From an uncultured Ruminococcus sp. (GTDB lineage: Bacteria > Bacillota > Clostridia > Oscillospirales > Acutalibacteraceae), in contig CACZCM010000009.1 in the NCBI GenBank assembly GCA_902779615.1, forward strand, positions 1 to 44,864: a stretch of 44,864 nucleotides of DNA, in the 5' to 3' direction. Below, in pieces: positions 22,542 through 31,330 of the stretch. The notes beneath the pieces were generated by a model that searched no databases, was not told where the DNA came from, and worked only from the letters and a program-made list of their open reading frames with translations. Positions within the stretch are counted from its first letter, which is position 1. Each line of letters starts with the position of its first letter. Both the position numbers and the translations under genes were made by a program.

Positions 22542-24038
22542 ATGGCAAACATCACACCGCGAAAAAACAAAAGCGGCGAAATCGTTTCATATCGTATTCG
22601 GGTATCGCGTGGGTACGACACAGCAGGGCAAAAGCTCAAGCCTTATGAAATGACATGGCGGCCCGGGCAGGGTATAACAAAGCGACAGATAGAGAAAGAA
22701 GTACAGCGTCAGGCAACATTATTCGAGGATCAATGCAAGCAAGGGCTGACAGGTGACGGCCGGCAGAAATTTGGAGAGTATGCCGCTTATGTTCTCGACC
22801 TCAAAGAAAAGCGCGGCGAGCTGCGACATCATACCGTTGTACGATACAGAGAACTGCTGAAAAGGATAAATGACGGTATCGGACACATAAAAATACAGGA
22901 TATCCGACCTCAGCACCTCAATCAGCTTTACGAGCAGTTGGGCAAGGACGGTATGCGAAAGGACGCTCACAAGGCTGTTATCAAAGACGGTGTAAATCTT
23001 ACCGATATAATACACCGTACAGGCAGCGGCAATATAGAGCGGTTTCTGAAAGAGCAGGCGCAATTATCCGTTGCAACATATCGGAGCGCAGTAAACGGAA
23101 AAAGCATAAATATCGAGAGCGCGAAAAAACTTGCCGCTGCCTTGAATACAGATGTTAAAAAGCTGTTTGACCTTGTGACCGATAACCGCCCGTTATCCTC
23201 TAAAACAATACGGGAACACCATGTTTTGATACATCTGATTATGGAGCAGGCTGTTAAAGAATGCTTGATCCCGTTCAATACGGCTGACCGCGCCACACCG
23301 CCGAAAGCCGATAAACCGAAAGCAAACTATTTCGAGCAGGACGAGATCACCGCCATTTTACAGGCAGCGGAAAGCGTACCGTTAAAGTGGAAAACAATCC
23401 TGCATTTAATGCTTGTGACAGGCGGCAGGCGCGGCGAGGTATTAGGGCTGACATGGGATTGTGTCGATTTCATATTTGAACGTATTCACATTGAAAAAAC
23501 AGTCAATTATGAATCCGATACGGGAATCTATATTGACGATACCAAAACGGAAAGATCGGCACGTTGGATAAAGCTACCTTCCGAAACAATGAATTTGTTA
23601 CAGGAATACAAGCAAATATATTATGATCCGCTGCGTATGGTAAGCGATACAGCGTGGGCAGGGCTGAAAGACAAAGAGGGAATACTTCACAATGACTTTT
23701 TATTTGTGCAGGACAGCGGCGCAAATATCGGATTGCCAATGCACCCGGACAGTGTGACAGGATATTGCAACGACTTTTCGGATAAATACGGATTGAAACA
23801 TATTAATCCTCACGCATTCCGACACAGCGCTGCAAGCCTCCTCTATTTTGCAGGAATGGACAGTATCAGCATTTCGGCATATTTAGGACACGCCACACCA
23901 AGCACAACACAGAATTTATACGCCCATGTTATGGGGGAGGCGCAAAGCCGTATTGCCTCCGTTATGGGCGAGATCGTTATCACAAAGCGCATACAGACCA
24001 AAGAAGAAACACAGGATACAGATCTGAAAGCCGTATAA
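22542..24038 (+). CDS. Tyrosine integrase with embedded XRE-like domain
   Basis: The 498-residue protein starts at the ATG giving MANITPRKNKSG; a GTG/TTG start 42 bp upstream is less likely. There is an arm-binding N-terminus, a core-binding domain (about 70-270) and a catalytic domain with the full set: Arg in TGGRRGEVLGL, Lys in DDTKTERSARW, HAFRHSAAS, His in YLGHATPSTT and nucleophile Tyr in TQNLYAHV. Inside the core-binding region, about 80 residues include NIERFLKEQAQ, then LSVATYRSAVNGKSINIE and KKLAAALNTDVKKLF, a complete XRE-like helix-turn-helix. It should recombine the 45-bp tRNA-fMet att sites next to it. Confidence 0.93.
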   Translation: MANITPRKNKSGEIVSYRIRVSRGYDTAGQKLKPYEMTWRPGQGITKRQIEKEVQRQATLFEDQCKQGLTGDGRQKFGEYAAYVLDLKEKRGELRHHTVVRYRELLKRINDGIGHIKIQDIRPQHLNQLYEQLGKDGMRKDAHKAVIKDGVNLTDIIHRTGSGNIERFLKEQAQLSVATYRSAVNGKSINIESAKKLAAALNTDVKKLFDLVTDNRPLSSKTIREHHVLIHLIMEQAVKECLIPFNTADRATPPKADKPKANYFEQDEITAILQAAESVPLKWKTILHLMLVTGGRRGEVLGLTWDCVDFIFERIHIEKTVNYESDTGIYIDDTKTERSARWIKLPSETMNLLQEYKQIYYDPLRMVSDTAWAGLKDKEGILHNDFLFVQDSGANIGLPMHPDSVTGYCNDFSDKYGLKHINPHAFRHSAASLLYFAGMDSISISAYLGHATPSTTQNLYAHVMGEAQSRIASVMGEIVITKRIQTKEETQDTDLKAV

Positions 24039-24043
24039 AAAGC

Positions 24044-24076
24044 AAGAGCGAGGACGTTATATCTTCGCTCTTTTTT
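24044..24076 (+). terminator. Integrase terminator
   Basis: The 8-bp stem AAGAGCGA/TCGCTCTT with a 13-nt loop is followed by TTTTTT, a few bases past the integrase stop. Confidence 0.8.
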
Positions 24077-24103
24077 CGTATCTTTCTACCGCTTTTTATA
24101 TCG

Positions 24104-24124
24104 TTAGTGCCCTAATAGTGCCCT
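24104..24124 (+). repeat. Right candidate integrase arm-type site
   Basis: Identical to the 21 bp at 14532-14552 (two TAGTGCCCT units), about 70 bp from the att core. The same orientation at both ends is expected for arm sites of an integrase. Confidence 0.6.
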
Positions 24125-24156
24125 AAACATCAAATAAAGTGGTTTTTGTAAAAAAG

Positions 24157-24191
24157 AAAAACGGCTCAAACGCAGTGTTCAAGCCGTTTTT
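24157..24191 (-). terminator. Terminator supplied by the element for tRNA-fMet
   Basis: A 10-bp stem AAAAACGGCT/AGCCGTTTTT lies 3 bp beyond the tRNA CCA. On the minus strand it ends in a T-run, so it terminates the tRNA transcript in place of the original terminator now 9.8 kb away. Confidence 0.7.
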
Positions 24192-24193
24192 AG

Positions 24194-24270
<77 letters not shown>

Positions 24271-24311
24271 ATATATGATCTTGTGAGTTTAAGTTCCCTC
24301 AACAGTTATAT

Positions 24312-24340
24312 ATTATATCATTAACCGCACTGATTGTCAA
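24312..24340 (-). promoter_or_regulatory. Promoter of tRNA-fMet
   Basis: A perfect consensus: TTGACA (24335-24340) and TATAAT (24312-24317) on the minus strand with 17 bp between, about 40 bp upstream of the tRNA. Confidence 0.85.
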
Positions 24341-24577
24341 CTGTTTTTTTGAGACAAATAAAACTCTGTTACATTGGCACAATTTAATTGAACATAGCTG
24401 CCGCAAATCTGTAAAACACGCAGTCCTCGTACCGATGTTTCGACACATTCCGCAGCCGCCCGGTGATGCGCTCTTGTTTTGAACTATAGGTCGGCGCACA
24501 CCGCTCCATAACAAGCCCATAAGAATTGCTGCAGTACAAAACAATACATATTTTTCAAAAAGAACGTAAAACCGGCA
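24341..24577. other. Intergenic DNA upstream of tRNA-fMet
   Basis: Between the tRNA promoter and the terminator of the pilus operon I see no gene with a ribosome site, no repeat of the families found elsewhere in the window and no stable hairpin. Confidence 0.5.
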
Positions 24578-24612
24578 TTGCCCCGGGCAGCATATGTCGC
24601 TTTGCTCGGGGC
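24578..24612 (-). terminator. Terminator of the pilus operon
   Basis: GCCCCG and CGGGGC form the base of a hairpin just after the last gene of the minus-strand operon, with AT-rich flanks. Confidence 0.55.
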
Positions 24613-24618
24613 TTTGTT

Positions 24619-25479
24619 TTATTTGTCATCATCGTTGTTCCTGTCTTTTGCCGCAAGAATAACAAACAATGATGCCGCAAGTACGATCAGCAGGAGCGGT
24701 ATATTGTTGACCACGCCTGTCTTGACCTTCTCAACATCGATAAAGGGTGACCCTTTACCGATCAATTCAGTATATATCGTTGTTGGCGAGGGAGATGGAG
24801 TAACAGTGGGAGGAACGTCCGTCGAGGGATTCGCCGTGTCCGTGTCGCTCGCCGTGTCCGTGTCGCTTGCGGTGTCCGTGTCGCTTGCGGTGTCCGTGTC
24901 GCTTGCGGGGCGGCGTTCGATCTCGGTTTTTGGCTGGGACAATACGTCATACTTCCAGTAGCCGCTGCTGCCGTATTGTACTCCCAGAGGAACGGAAACT
25001 AAATACGGAGTGATCTTCTCATAATCCACTGCGTCGCTCTCTGCGCCTGTCTGCATAACAAGATACATTCCCTTTGGAATATTTGTAAACACGCATTTTC
25101 CGTTCAGACCCGTGACCGCCTTAAATGAAGCCTTGGTCGTTATATCAGCCATTTTTGAAGCAAGCTCTATCGACTGAGCAGCAGTCATGCCGTCAAAGGT
25201 AACATCTCTGCCATGTTCTGTTTTGCGAAGCGGCTCATAGGCAGGGAGCAGTGTGTAGTTCGGGGAACCTTCTTCGCAGGCAAGCTCCGCCGTTTTGACG
25301 ATGGAAAGCTCTGCGCCCGAGATGGGGATATCCACGCCGTTATGCTGAACAAACATATATATAGTCAGCCTAACGTCCGTGTCTTCGATCGGGGGCATCG
25401 GCACAGCCTTCGCAAGCGCAGACATCGGCAGCGCAAGAAGCAAAATTATCGATACAAACACAAAAACGCATCTTTTCAT
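24619..25479 (-). CDS. Membrane-anchored minor pilin-like protein
   Basis: The 286-residue protein starts at the ATG after AAAGGGGG with signal peptide MKRCVFVFVSIILLLALPMSALA. A pilin-type domain (about 30-180) has VFTNIPKGMYLVMQT, like the strand before an isopeptide-forming E-box region. Then come four tandem SDTDTA repeats, a Pro/Thr-rich stalk, and a C-terminal hydrophobic span with a charged tail (RNNDDDK). There is no LPXTG; only KVKTGVVNN precedes the span, so it may be an unsorted anchor or use a divergent signal. Third gene of the pilus operon, probably the base or tip subunit. Confidence 0.75.
   Translation of the reverse strand: MKRCVFVFVSIILLLALPMSALAKAVPMPPIEDTDVRLTIYMFVQHNGVDIPISGAELSIVKTAELACEEGSPNYTLLPAYEPLRKTEHGRDVTFDGMTAAQSIELASKMADITTKASFKAVTGLNGKCVFTNIPKGMYLVMQTGAESDAVDYEKITPYLVSVPLGVQYGSSGYWKYDVLSQPKTEIERRPASDTDTASDTDTASDTDTASDTDTANPSTDVPPTVTPSPSPTTIYTELIGKGSPFIDVEKVKTGVVNNIPLLLIVLAASLFVILAAKDRNNDDDK
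24832..24903 (-). repeat. Four 18-bp tandem repeats within the minor pilin gene
   Basis: Four units of 18 bp with few substitutions encode SDTDTA. Copy-number change would lengthen or shorten the stalk in frame. Confidence 0.85.
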
Positions 25480-25502
25480 GACGATACCCCCTTTCAATAA
25501 AT

Positions 25503-25615
25503 TCTTTCAACAAGCAAAGAAAGCCGTAGCTTGTGCGTTCGGCAGGGGATCTTACACCTGCCGAACCCGAGATGGAACCCGACGCCTATAGAGACGTGGG
25601 ACATCTCCTCTGCGG
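25503..25615 (-). repeat. Dispersed structured repeat A, copy 2
   Basis: On the minus strand, directly after the sortase stop, it reads ATAACCGCAGAGG, ATGTCCC, TCTATAGGCG, then hairpin GTTCGGCAGG/CCTGCCGAAC and GCACAAGC...CTTTGCTTGTTGAAA. Compared with copy 1 the hairpin differs at several paired positions on both arms, keeping the pairing. Confidence 0.65.
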
Positions 25616-26710
25616 TTATTTTTTGTCCGAACGTGATCTTCTCTTTTTGACGAGCTTATAGATGATTACAGCAGCGCCTATGACCGCAGCGACGACTGCG
25701 ATACCGATAATAACATAATATATCGGACTGTGTTTGGAGCGGGATCTTTCCTCATAATCATAATCATAATCGTAGTCGTACTCATAAGCGGGAGACTCGG
25801 CTTTTCTGCGTTTCGGCTTAGCGCGTGACTTTTTGGCAAAAGCAGGAGCGATTCTGCGTTTTGCGCGCAGCTTTCCGATAAGGACGATCACTCCGAAAAC
25901 CGCGGCAAACAGCATAAATCCAATAAAGATCACCAGCGCGGGGTCAATTACGGTTTGGTGATCCTCCGCTGCGGCGAGTCCGTCAACAACTGTGGATTCG
26001 TCGAAATCGATGCGCCGCCCTGTAATGAGCAGACGATGAGTATTTATTCCGTACGGTTCGCAGGTCACGAGGGTAACAATGTCCTTGCCGCTTTCGATCA
26101 AAAGCCCGCCGACGTCATCGGGAGTGACAACGTCGATATCGAAGACGATATACGCCAGCGTATGTCCGAGAACATGGATATAGAACACGTCGCCGTTTTC
26201 GATCCTGTCGAGGTCTGTAAAAAGCTTTTGGGTCGGCAGCCCTCTGTGTCCTGTGAGAACGGCGTGAGTGTTGACATCTCCGACGGGCAGGGAACTGCCC
26301 TTGATATGGCCTATACCTTTTTGAAGCGACTCTTCGTTTGAGTAGTGATAAACAGGCTCGGTAACGCCGATCTTCGGTATCTCGATATAACACATGATAC
26401 CGCTGCCCGTCGCGTTCAGCATTTTATCGTAATACGGATCGGCTTCATACTCCGAGCCGTTGATGATATTCTCGCCGAGTGAGTACAATGTTTTATTGTA
26501 GTCGTGCGCCTTCTGCAGTTCGCTTTCGTAGAGATCCTTGTCACCGTTGTCGATCTCCGAAACGTAGCTTTCGATTATCTGCATATCCCGATAGTTATTC
26601 CACTTATTGCTGATGATCGGGTACAGCAAGGCGAGGGCGCACACAAAGAACCCAACAAACGACACGACCGATATTAATTTATTGTTTGTTCGTTTATCGG
26701 GATCTTTCAT
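25616..26710 (-). CDS. Class C (pilus-polymerising) sortase with C-terminal extension
   Basis: The 364-residue protein has an N-terminal span (about 11-33), the class C lid motif Asp91-Pro-Tyr, IPKIGVTEPVYH, catalytic His155 (LTGHRGLP), Cys217 (TLVTCEPYG) and Arg226 (THRLL). Class C sortases link pilin subunits by isopeptide bonds. After the usual second span (about 258-280) there is an unusual tail: a Lys/Arg-rich stretch, YEYDYDYDYDYEE, and a third span (about 330-352) with a basic end. It follows the backbone pilin gene by 78 bp and precedes the minor pilin. Confidence 0.92.
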   Translation of the reverse strand: MKDPDKRTNNKLISVVSFVGFFVCALALLYPIISNKWNNYRDMQIIESYVSEIDNGDKDLYESELQKAHDYNKTLYSLGENIINGSEYEADPYYDKMLNATGSGIMCYIEIPKIGVTEPVYHYSNEESLQKGIGHIKGSSLPVGDVNTHAVLTGHRGLPTQKLFTDLDRIENGDVFYIHVLGHTLAYIVFDIDVVTPDDVGGLLIESGKDIVTLVTCEPYGINTHRLLITGRRIDFDESTVVDGLAAAEDHQTVIDPALVIFIGFMLFAAVFGVIVLIGKLRAKRRIAPAFAKKSRAKPKRRKAESPAYEYDYDYDYDYEERSRSKHSPIYYVIIGIAVVAAVIGAAVIIYKLVKKRRSRSDKK

Positions 26711-26788
26711 AGATCACTCCTTCTTCTGCTGCAAGACTGCCCCGACTGCAAAAACATCAGTCGGCAGCAGCCGCGAAAAATTTATTTA

Positions 26789-29782
26789 TTACTCTTCGTC
26801 AATTTTTCTCTTTCTTTTGCTGTTGATGAAAACTGCAAGGAAGATCGCCATGCCGAGTGACGAGATGACCGTGAGGAGGATCGTGCCTGCGCCGCCCGTT
26901 GACGGAAGCTCCGCAAGCTTTGTGTTGATGATCGAAAGAGTACGGTGTGCGTCATCATTGAGATCGATGTCGTTTGTTACGGAACCGTCGTCATTCACCG
27001 TATATGAGGTGTTGGTGTAGGTCGCCATTTCAACAAGCTCTACCGCTGCGCCTGTGTTGTCGGTGGTGTATGTCTTTATCGACAGCGTCGTCAATACGCC
27101 GCGGTCGTCAAATTCCGGATCGATCTCGATCCGATAGATCGATGCTTTGAGAGTGTAGCCTTCGGGAGGCGTTGTTTCCTTCAGGAAATATACGCCTGCA
27201 TCAAGTCCGGTGAACGATACAAGACCGTATTCATCGGATATTGTTTCGGCAGCCTTGGAAGCCGCATTGCAGCTGTAGTCGGTGTAAAGCCCAAAGCCTG
27301 CGCCGGGGAGCGCCTTCTTGTTCTTGTAGATGATCGTGCCGTCGGGCGCAGTTATCCTTTCAAACTCGTCGGATTCCTCCGATACCTTTACGATATCGCC
27401 CGGAATTATCGGCGGATTCTCAGTGTCCTCGCCGTCTATCTTTGCCGAAATACCAAATGTGTAGTGGTATGTTGTATCTCTGTATGACGAGATAGTTTCG
27501 GGGCTGTTGCTGTATTCAAGCTCCGCGGTGTTCTGGTTCTCTGAGTAGTTGTAGCCTGCGGTATTTGCAATAACGCTCGAATAATCAATAACGACCGCCT
27601 TGCTCTCGTTCGCCTCGATAAACGAAGCCTTGAAATCTACCGTAAACGACACTGCCGTACCCGAATCGATCGCCGTAGCTGCGCCGCTCTTGTCTTTTGC
27701 GGTGATGGTGTATGTTGTCGAGGAGGGCGAAACCTCCGTGCCGCCGACTGTCAGTTTAAATCCGCTGATACCCGTGAAGGCTGTGCCTTCGAGCGTATCC
27801 TTGATCCTGAATACAGGATCGGTGTAGTCGTGTGAATATGACGGAAGAGCAACGTCGTCGATCCTGAATCTGACTGTATCGCCGTATGCCGCGGACGCGC
27901 CCTTTGTCTTATTGCCGTTATCGTCAATAATTGACTTTTTGAGCGACACCTTGCTTGACTTGATGTATGCTCTTGTGGGGAAGTTGAAATATGACATCAT
28001 ATCAACTGTGCCGCCGACCATGCTTCCCGCAACGTCCGAAGGATCGGTAACGTTTACCGCAACGATCGCAGGGTTATAGATATATGCCTTAGTTGAATCT
28101 GTGACAACAACAACATACAAGCCGGGCTCTGCGTCTGCCGTATAGCTTACTGTTTCTGCGTCTGCCGCTGCGGGGCTGCGTGTCATGGGGATCGCGGGCA
28201 GGTGTATCGAGCCGCTGCGAATAGCTGCTGCGATAGCGGTTATCTCGTCCTCTGTGGGCTTTTCCATGTCGCTGATAGTCAGTGAGCCAAGCTCGCTGTT
28301 GAGAACGTACTCGCTGAGCTTTCCGTTTACGTATCTGCCCTTGATGACCTGATAAGCGGTGACAACAGGCTCGTCCTCCTTTGCGATATTGAGCACGGTG
28401 ATCTTCTTCTGAGCGTCCATGTTTTCATCGCTGATAGTTGAGCGAACGGTTCTGGGAGGAACGTCGTTGTAGTTTTCGTTGCCAAGCACTCTGTAATATA
28501 TAGTATATTCGCCTGTCTCCTTACCCTTGGGAATATCCTCGCTCCAGTGCTCGCCGTCCAGGCTGTATTGGAGCGTTCCCGCGTCGGTGGAAGCGGGTGT
28601 TACAAGGATCTGGTAGTTGCCATTGTATCTGAGATCCTTTCCAACGGGAGGCGTGACGTTGGGGTCTGCCTTGTTGATCTTTGAGTTAATGATCTTCGGC
28701 TCGAAAACGATACCGTCGCCTACTACTTTGTAGTAGATAGGATAATCGCCTGCGTTTGTGCCCTTAGGCAGAGTTGTGCTGTAGTCTGTGCCGTCAAGGC
28801 TGTACTCCATTGTGCCGTAGCTTGTAGTACCTGCATCCGCAAGAGTCTGAGGATCGCCGTTGTAGGTAAGTGTTTTGGGTGTGGGCGCAGTAACTTGAAT
28901 ACCTCTCGATGTGATCTTGAACGGAGCAACGGGAGTTTGTCCGCTGAGGTAGTTTGCCGTTTCGCCTACTGTAGCATAAACGTAATAATTACCGATAGCG
29001 GTCGGCTTTGTGGTTGTAAACGAACCTGTAGCCGAAGTGCTGTAATAGAATGTTTCCGTACCGCCGCCGGGATTTCCCGAAACGGAAGGGCTGGGCTGAT
29101 TGGGGTATTCCACATCGCTTACGCTGATTGTGGGGGAGATGGGAGCTTTGGTAATCTTCGCCTGTACAGTTTTAGCGGCAACGCCCTTATAGCTGCTTGA
29201 TTCGGGAATTCTGTAGTAAACCGTATATGTTCCCACATTTGTACCTGTCGGAAGAGAGGTACTCCAATCTGTACCGTCAAGTCTGTACTGTATCGTTCCG
29301 CCGGTGGACGCGCCAGCCGTAACCAAGGTTTGCGGCGAACCGTTGTATACCTTTGTAAGTCCTGTCGGCGCCGTTGTAACACTTGAATTGCCGCGATAAT
29401 CGCCCGTAGTGAACTTTATATAACAATTGTCATTGTTTGTCTGATCTTTACTTACAGCCGAACAACGGTATGCCTGATAGCCGGAGAGGCTGGGTAAATA
29501 ATAGACTCCCTGTGAACCTTGAACCGTGGCTTTTTTTGAACCGTTTATATAAACACTTAACAAAGTTGCAGTATTAGTATTTACAATGGCCTCACCCGGT
29601 TTTGCCCAGTCTCCTACGCTAAAATTAACATATGGTCCGCTTTTCCATGTTACTGCGCTTGCAGACAGCGAAACATCAAAAAGATCCGCAACAGGCCGGA
29701 TCGGAACTGCTCCAAAAATAAGCATGGCCGTCAACAGCACCGCTATAATTTTCTTACATGAACTTGGTATTCCCTTTTTCAT
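26789..29782 (-). CDS. LPXTG pilus backbone protein
   Basis: The 997-residue protein starts at the ATG after GGAGG with an N-terminal signal segment. Residues about 140-450 hold three clear and one divergent beta-sandwich repeats built on YNGxPQTLV...GTxQYSLDGTxWS...GTxxGxYTIYYRV. Then come a fimbrial D2-type isopeptide domain (KVSLKKSIIDDNGNKTKG ... GDTVRFRIDDVALPSY) and a SpaA-type domain with E-box YFLKETTPPEGYTL. LPSTG at about 959-963, a hydrophobic span and KRKRK complete the sorting signal. It is the probable pilus shaft, polymerised by the sortase encoded next. Confidence 0.9.
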   Translation of the reverse strand: MKKGIPSSCKKIIAVLLTAMLIFGAVPIRPVADLFDVSLSASAVTWKSGPYVNFSVGDWAKPGEAIVNTNTATLLSVYINGSKKATVQGSQGVYYLPSLSGYQAYRCSAVSKDQTNNDNCYIKFTTGDYRGNSSVTTAPTGLTKVYNGSPQTLVTAGASTGGTIQYRLDGTDWSTSLPTGTNVGTYTVYYRIPESSSYKGVAAKTVQAKITKAPISPTISVSDVEYPNQPSPSVSGNPGGGTETFYYSTSATGSFTTTKPTAIGNYYVYATVGETANYLSGQTPVAPFKITSRGIQVTAPTPKTLTYNGDPQTLADAGTTSYGTMEYSLDGTDYSTTLPKGTNAGDYPIYYKVVGDGIVFEPKIINSKINKADPNVTPPVGKDLRYNGNYQILVTPASTDAGTLQYSLDGEHWSEDIPKGKETGEYTIYYRVLGNENYNDVPPRTVRSTISDENMDAQKKITVLNIAKEDEPVVTAYQVIKGRYVNGKLSEYVLNSELGSLTISDMEKPTEDEITAIAAAIRSGSIHLPAIPMTRSPAAADAETVSYTADAEPGLYVVVVTDSTKAYIYNPAIVAVNVTDPSDVAGSMVGGTVDMMSYFNFPTRAYIKSSKVSLKKSIIDDNGNKTKGASAAYGDTVRFRIDDVALPSYSHDYTDPVFRIKDTLEGTAFTGISGFKLTVGGTEVSPSSTTYTITAKDKSGAATAIDSGTAVSFTVDFKASFIEANESKAVVIDYSSVIANTAGYNYSENQNTAELEYSNSPETISSYRDTTYHYTFGISAKIDGEDTENPPIIPGDIVKVSEESDEFERITAPDGTIIYKNKKALPGAGFGLYTDYSCNAASKAAETISDEYGLVSFTGLDAGVYFLKETTPPEGYTLKASIYRIEIDPEFDDRGVLTTLSIKTYTTDNTGAAVELVEMATYTNTSYTVNDDGSVTNDIDLNDDAHRTLSIINTKLAELPSTGGAGTILLTVISSLGMAIFLAVFINSKRKRKIDEE

Positions 29783-29814
29783 GAATAATCCTCCTTTCAT
29801 TATGTACACATGAA

Positions 29815-29844
29815 TGTATAAGCAAACTTTCTGACATATCTCAA
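29815..29844 (-). promoter_or_regulatory. Candidate promoter of the pilus operon
   Basis: On the minus strand TTGAGA (29839-29844) and TATACA (29815-29820) are 18 bp apart, about 33 bp before the backbone pilin start codon. Both boxes match 5 of 6 consensus positions. Confidence 0.5.
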
Positions 29845-31000
29845 TATTTCAACAAAGCACAAAATGCTTATACATCATGAGAATATGTCAAATCAATAAA
29901 TACGTCTTAAACTTTATATACACCTCCTTGAAATGACACTAAAAACGAGAGAACTGTGATACAATGATCTTTTCGATGTCTCTAAAGATATGACAGCGCG
30001 CCACATCTCATCAGGTTTATCTTAGTGTCCGGCTTCCCCAAATAAAAAAAGTCCTGTTTGATCTCGGCTGAATTGTACGCTTCAATACAACATATCATTG
30101 TGTGCCTAAGATACTTACAGGATACTGTGACAAGTAATATACATAATAGCGTTTTCAATGTATTTGTGCTGAACAATATGCAGTCCGTCGGCGCTGCACC
30201 GCAATATTAACATAATTTTGCGAATACATTGAAAATGGGCGGTATGTTTGTCACCTTCAACGGATTGTTTAAATTTTACCACATCTTCTTAATTTTGTAA
30301 ATAGAAAAAATCTAAATTTATCTATAAAAAATTCACGCAATATTTTATTTATAATTAACAATTTTTGACTCCGAAAAACAAATTTCGACGTTTTTTGACC
30401 TTTTTTTATTTTAGAGCGGCAGCCTTCTTTATTTATACAAAAGTCAACGGAGGATATAGCCGAAGATCAGCCTGCGGCTTGAGTCAAGTTAACATCTTTG
30501 CCCAAGGCGACGCTAAAGTCTTATAGTAAAAGTCATTGAAAAAATCCTATTGAATAATAAAGGTGAGAGTTGTGATTTGAGGGTTGAGTTGCTTAGCGGG
30601 GAAGTACTTGACGCTAAATCGCATAAAATGTGAATCTGCTTTGAACCGCGAGTAAAAAACATTATTCCATACTCAACACTCAACGCTCCAAACTAAAAAT
30701 AGTGTTTAAGCAAAGAGTTATGTCGTTTATGATAAGTTAATGACATTGTCATCGATGACCCGGCTGTTTTCGCAAGACAAAAATTATTGCGGTGTATAAA
30801 TGTATAATTCAAACCGGGGAGCGTAAGATCTCTCTTTTTAATGATTTTACACCTAAAGAGTTAATTTATCAATAGAAATTTTTAAATTATTAAATTTTGT
30901 ATGATTGCACAAAGAATTTGTCGCGATTTTGTAAGAACTTATTGCGGGCAGGGCGACTCGCCGCCGTGGGGTTTCATTCGGCGCTGCTATAAAGCTCGTG
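29845..31000. other. Long AT-rich intergenic region
   Basis: No convincing gene or ribosome site. The only clear structure is a 13-bp inverted repeat TTTTCAATGTATT (30152-30164) and AATACATTGAAAA (30223-30235) with about 58 bp between, which could be the remains of a small mobile element or a long hairpin. The rest is low-complexity AT-rich sequence. Confidence 0.5.
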
Positions 31001-31019
31001 CGCGTATCTGTCAGCGGCG

Positions 31020-31123
31020 ACTCGCTGCCAAGGGTTCAAGTCCTTTCTCTGCTATAAACAAAAAAGTTCCGAAGCTTTTTGCAACTCCGGAACTTTCTTG
31101 GCAGGGGCAGAAGGACTTTCAGC
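31020..31123. repeat. Partial upstream duplicate of the tRNA-Trp 3' region
   Basis: It carries a T-arm-like fragment on the plus strand (GGGTTCAAGTCC), a GTTCCG...CGGAAC hairpin, and the last roughly 20 nt of tRNA-Trp on the minus strand (TGGCAGGGGCAGAAGGACTT). The same three-part order recurs at 31259-31352 beside the intact gene. It cannot make a tRNA. Confidence 0.65.
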
Positions 31124-31291
31124 TGCTTCGCAGCCCCTCTTGCGGTTCCCAAAATTGCCTGCGCCTTGGAGCTGCGCGCAATTTTGACCGCTGCGCCATC
31201 ATCGCCTCGCTTCTTCCGCCACCGGCGGCGCTTCGGCGATGATGCCCGGCACGCCGCCGTGCCTCGGGTTCAAGTCCTGTTTCTCTGAAAA

Positions 31292-31329
31292 TAAAAAGTT
31301 CCGACAGCATATTTTGCTCCGGAACTTTC
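31292..31329 (-). terminator. tRNA-Trp terminator
   Basis: AAAGTTCCGGAGC on the minus strand pairs imperfectly with GCTGTCGGAACTTT, followed by TTTATTTT, directly after the tRNA CCA end. Confidence 0.75.
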
Positions 31330-31330
31330 T

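Noticed and set aside
24299..24544. Minus-strand frame upstream of tRNA-fMet
   Set aside because: Its 3' part covers the tRNA promoter, and it has no ribosome site or recognisable domain.
29982..30176. Sixty-four-codon frame with a hydrophobic start upstream of the pilus operon
   Set aside because: No Shine-Dalgarno and it ends inside an inverted repeat; signal-like character is expected by chance in AT-rich DNA.
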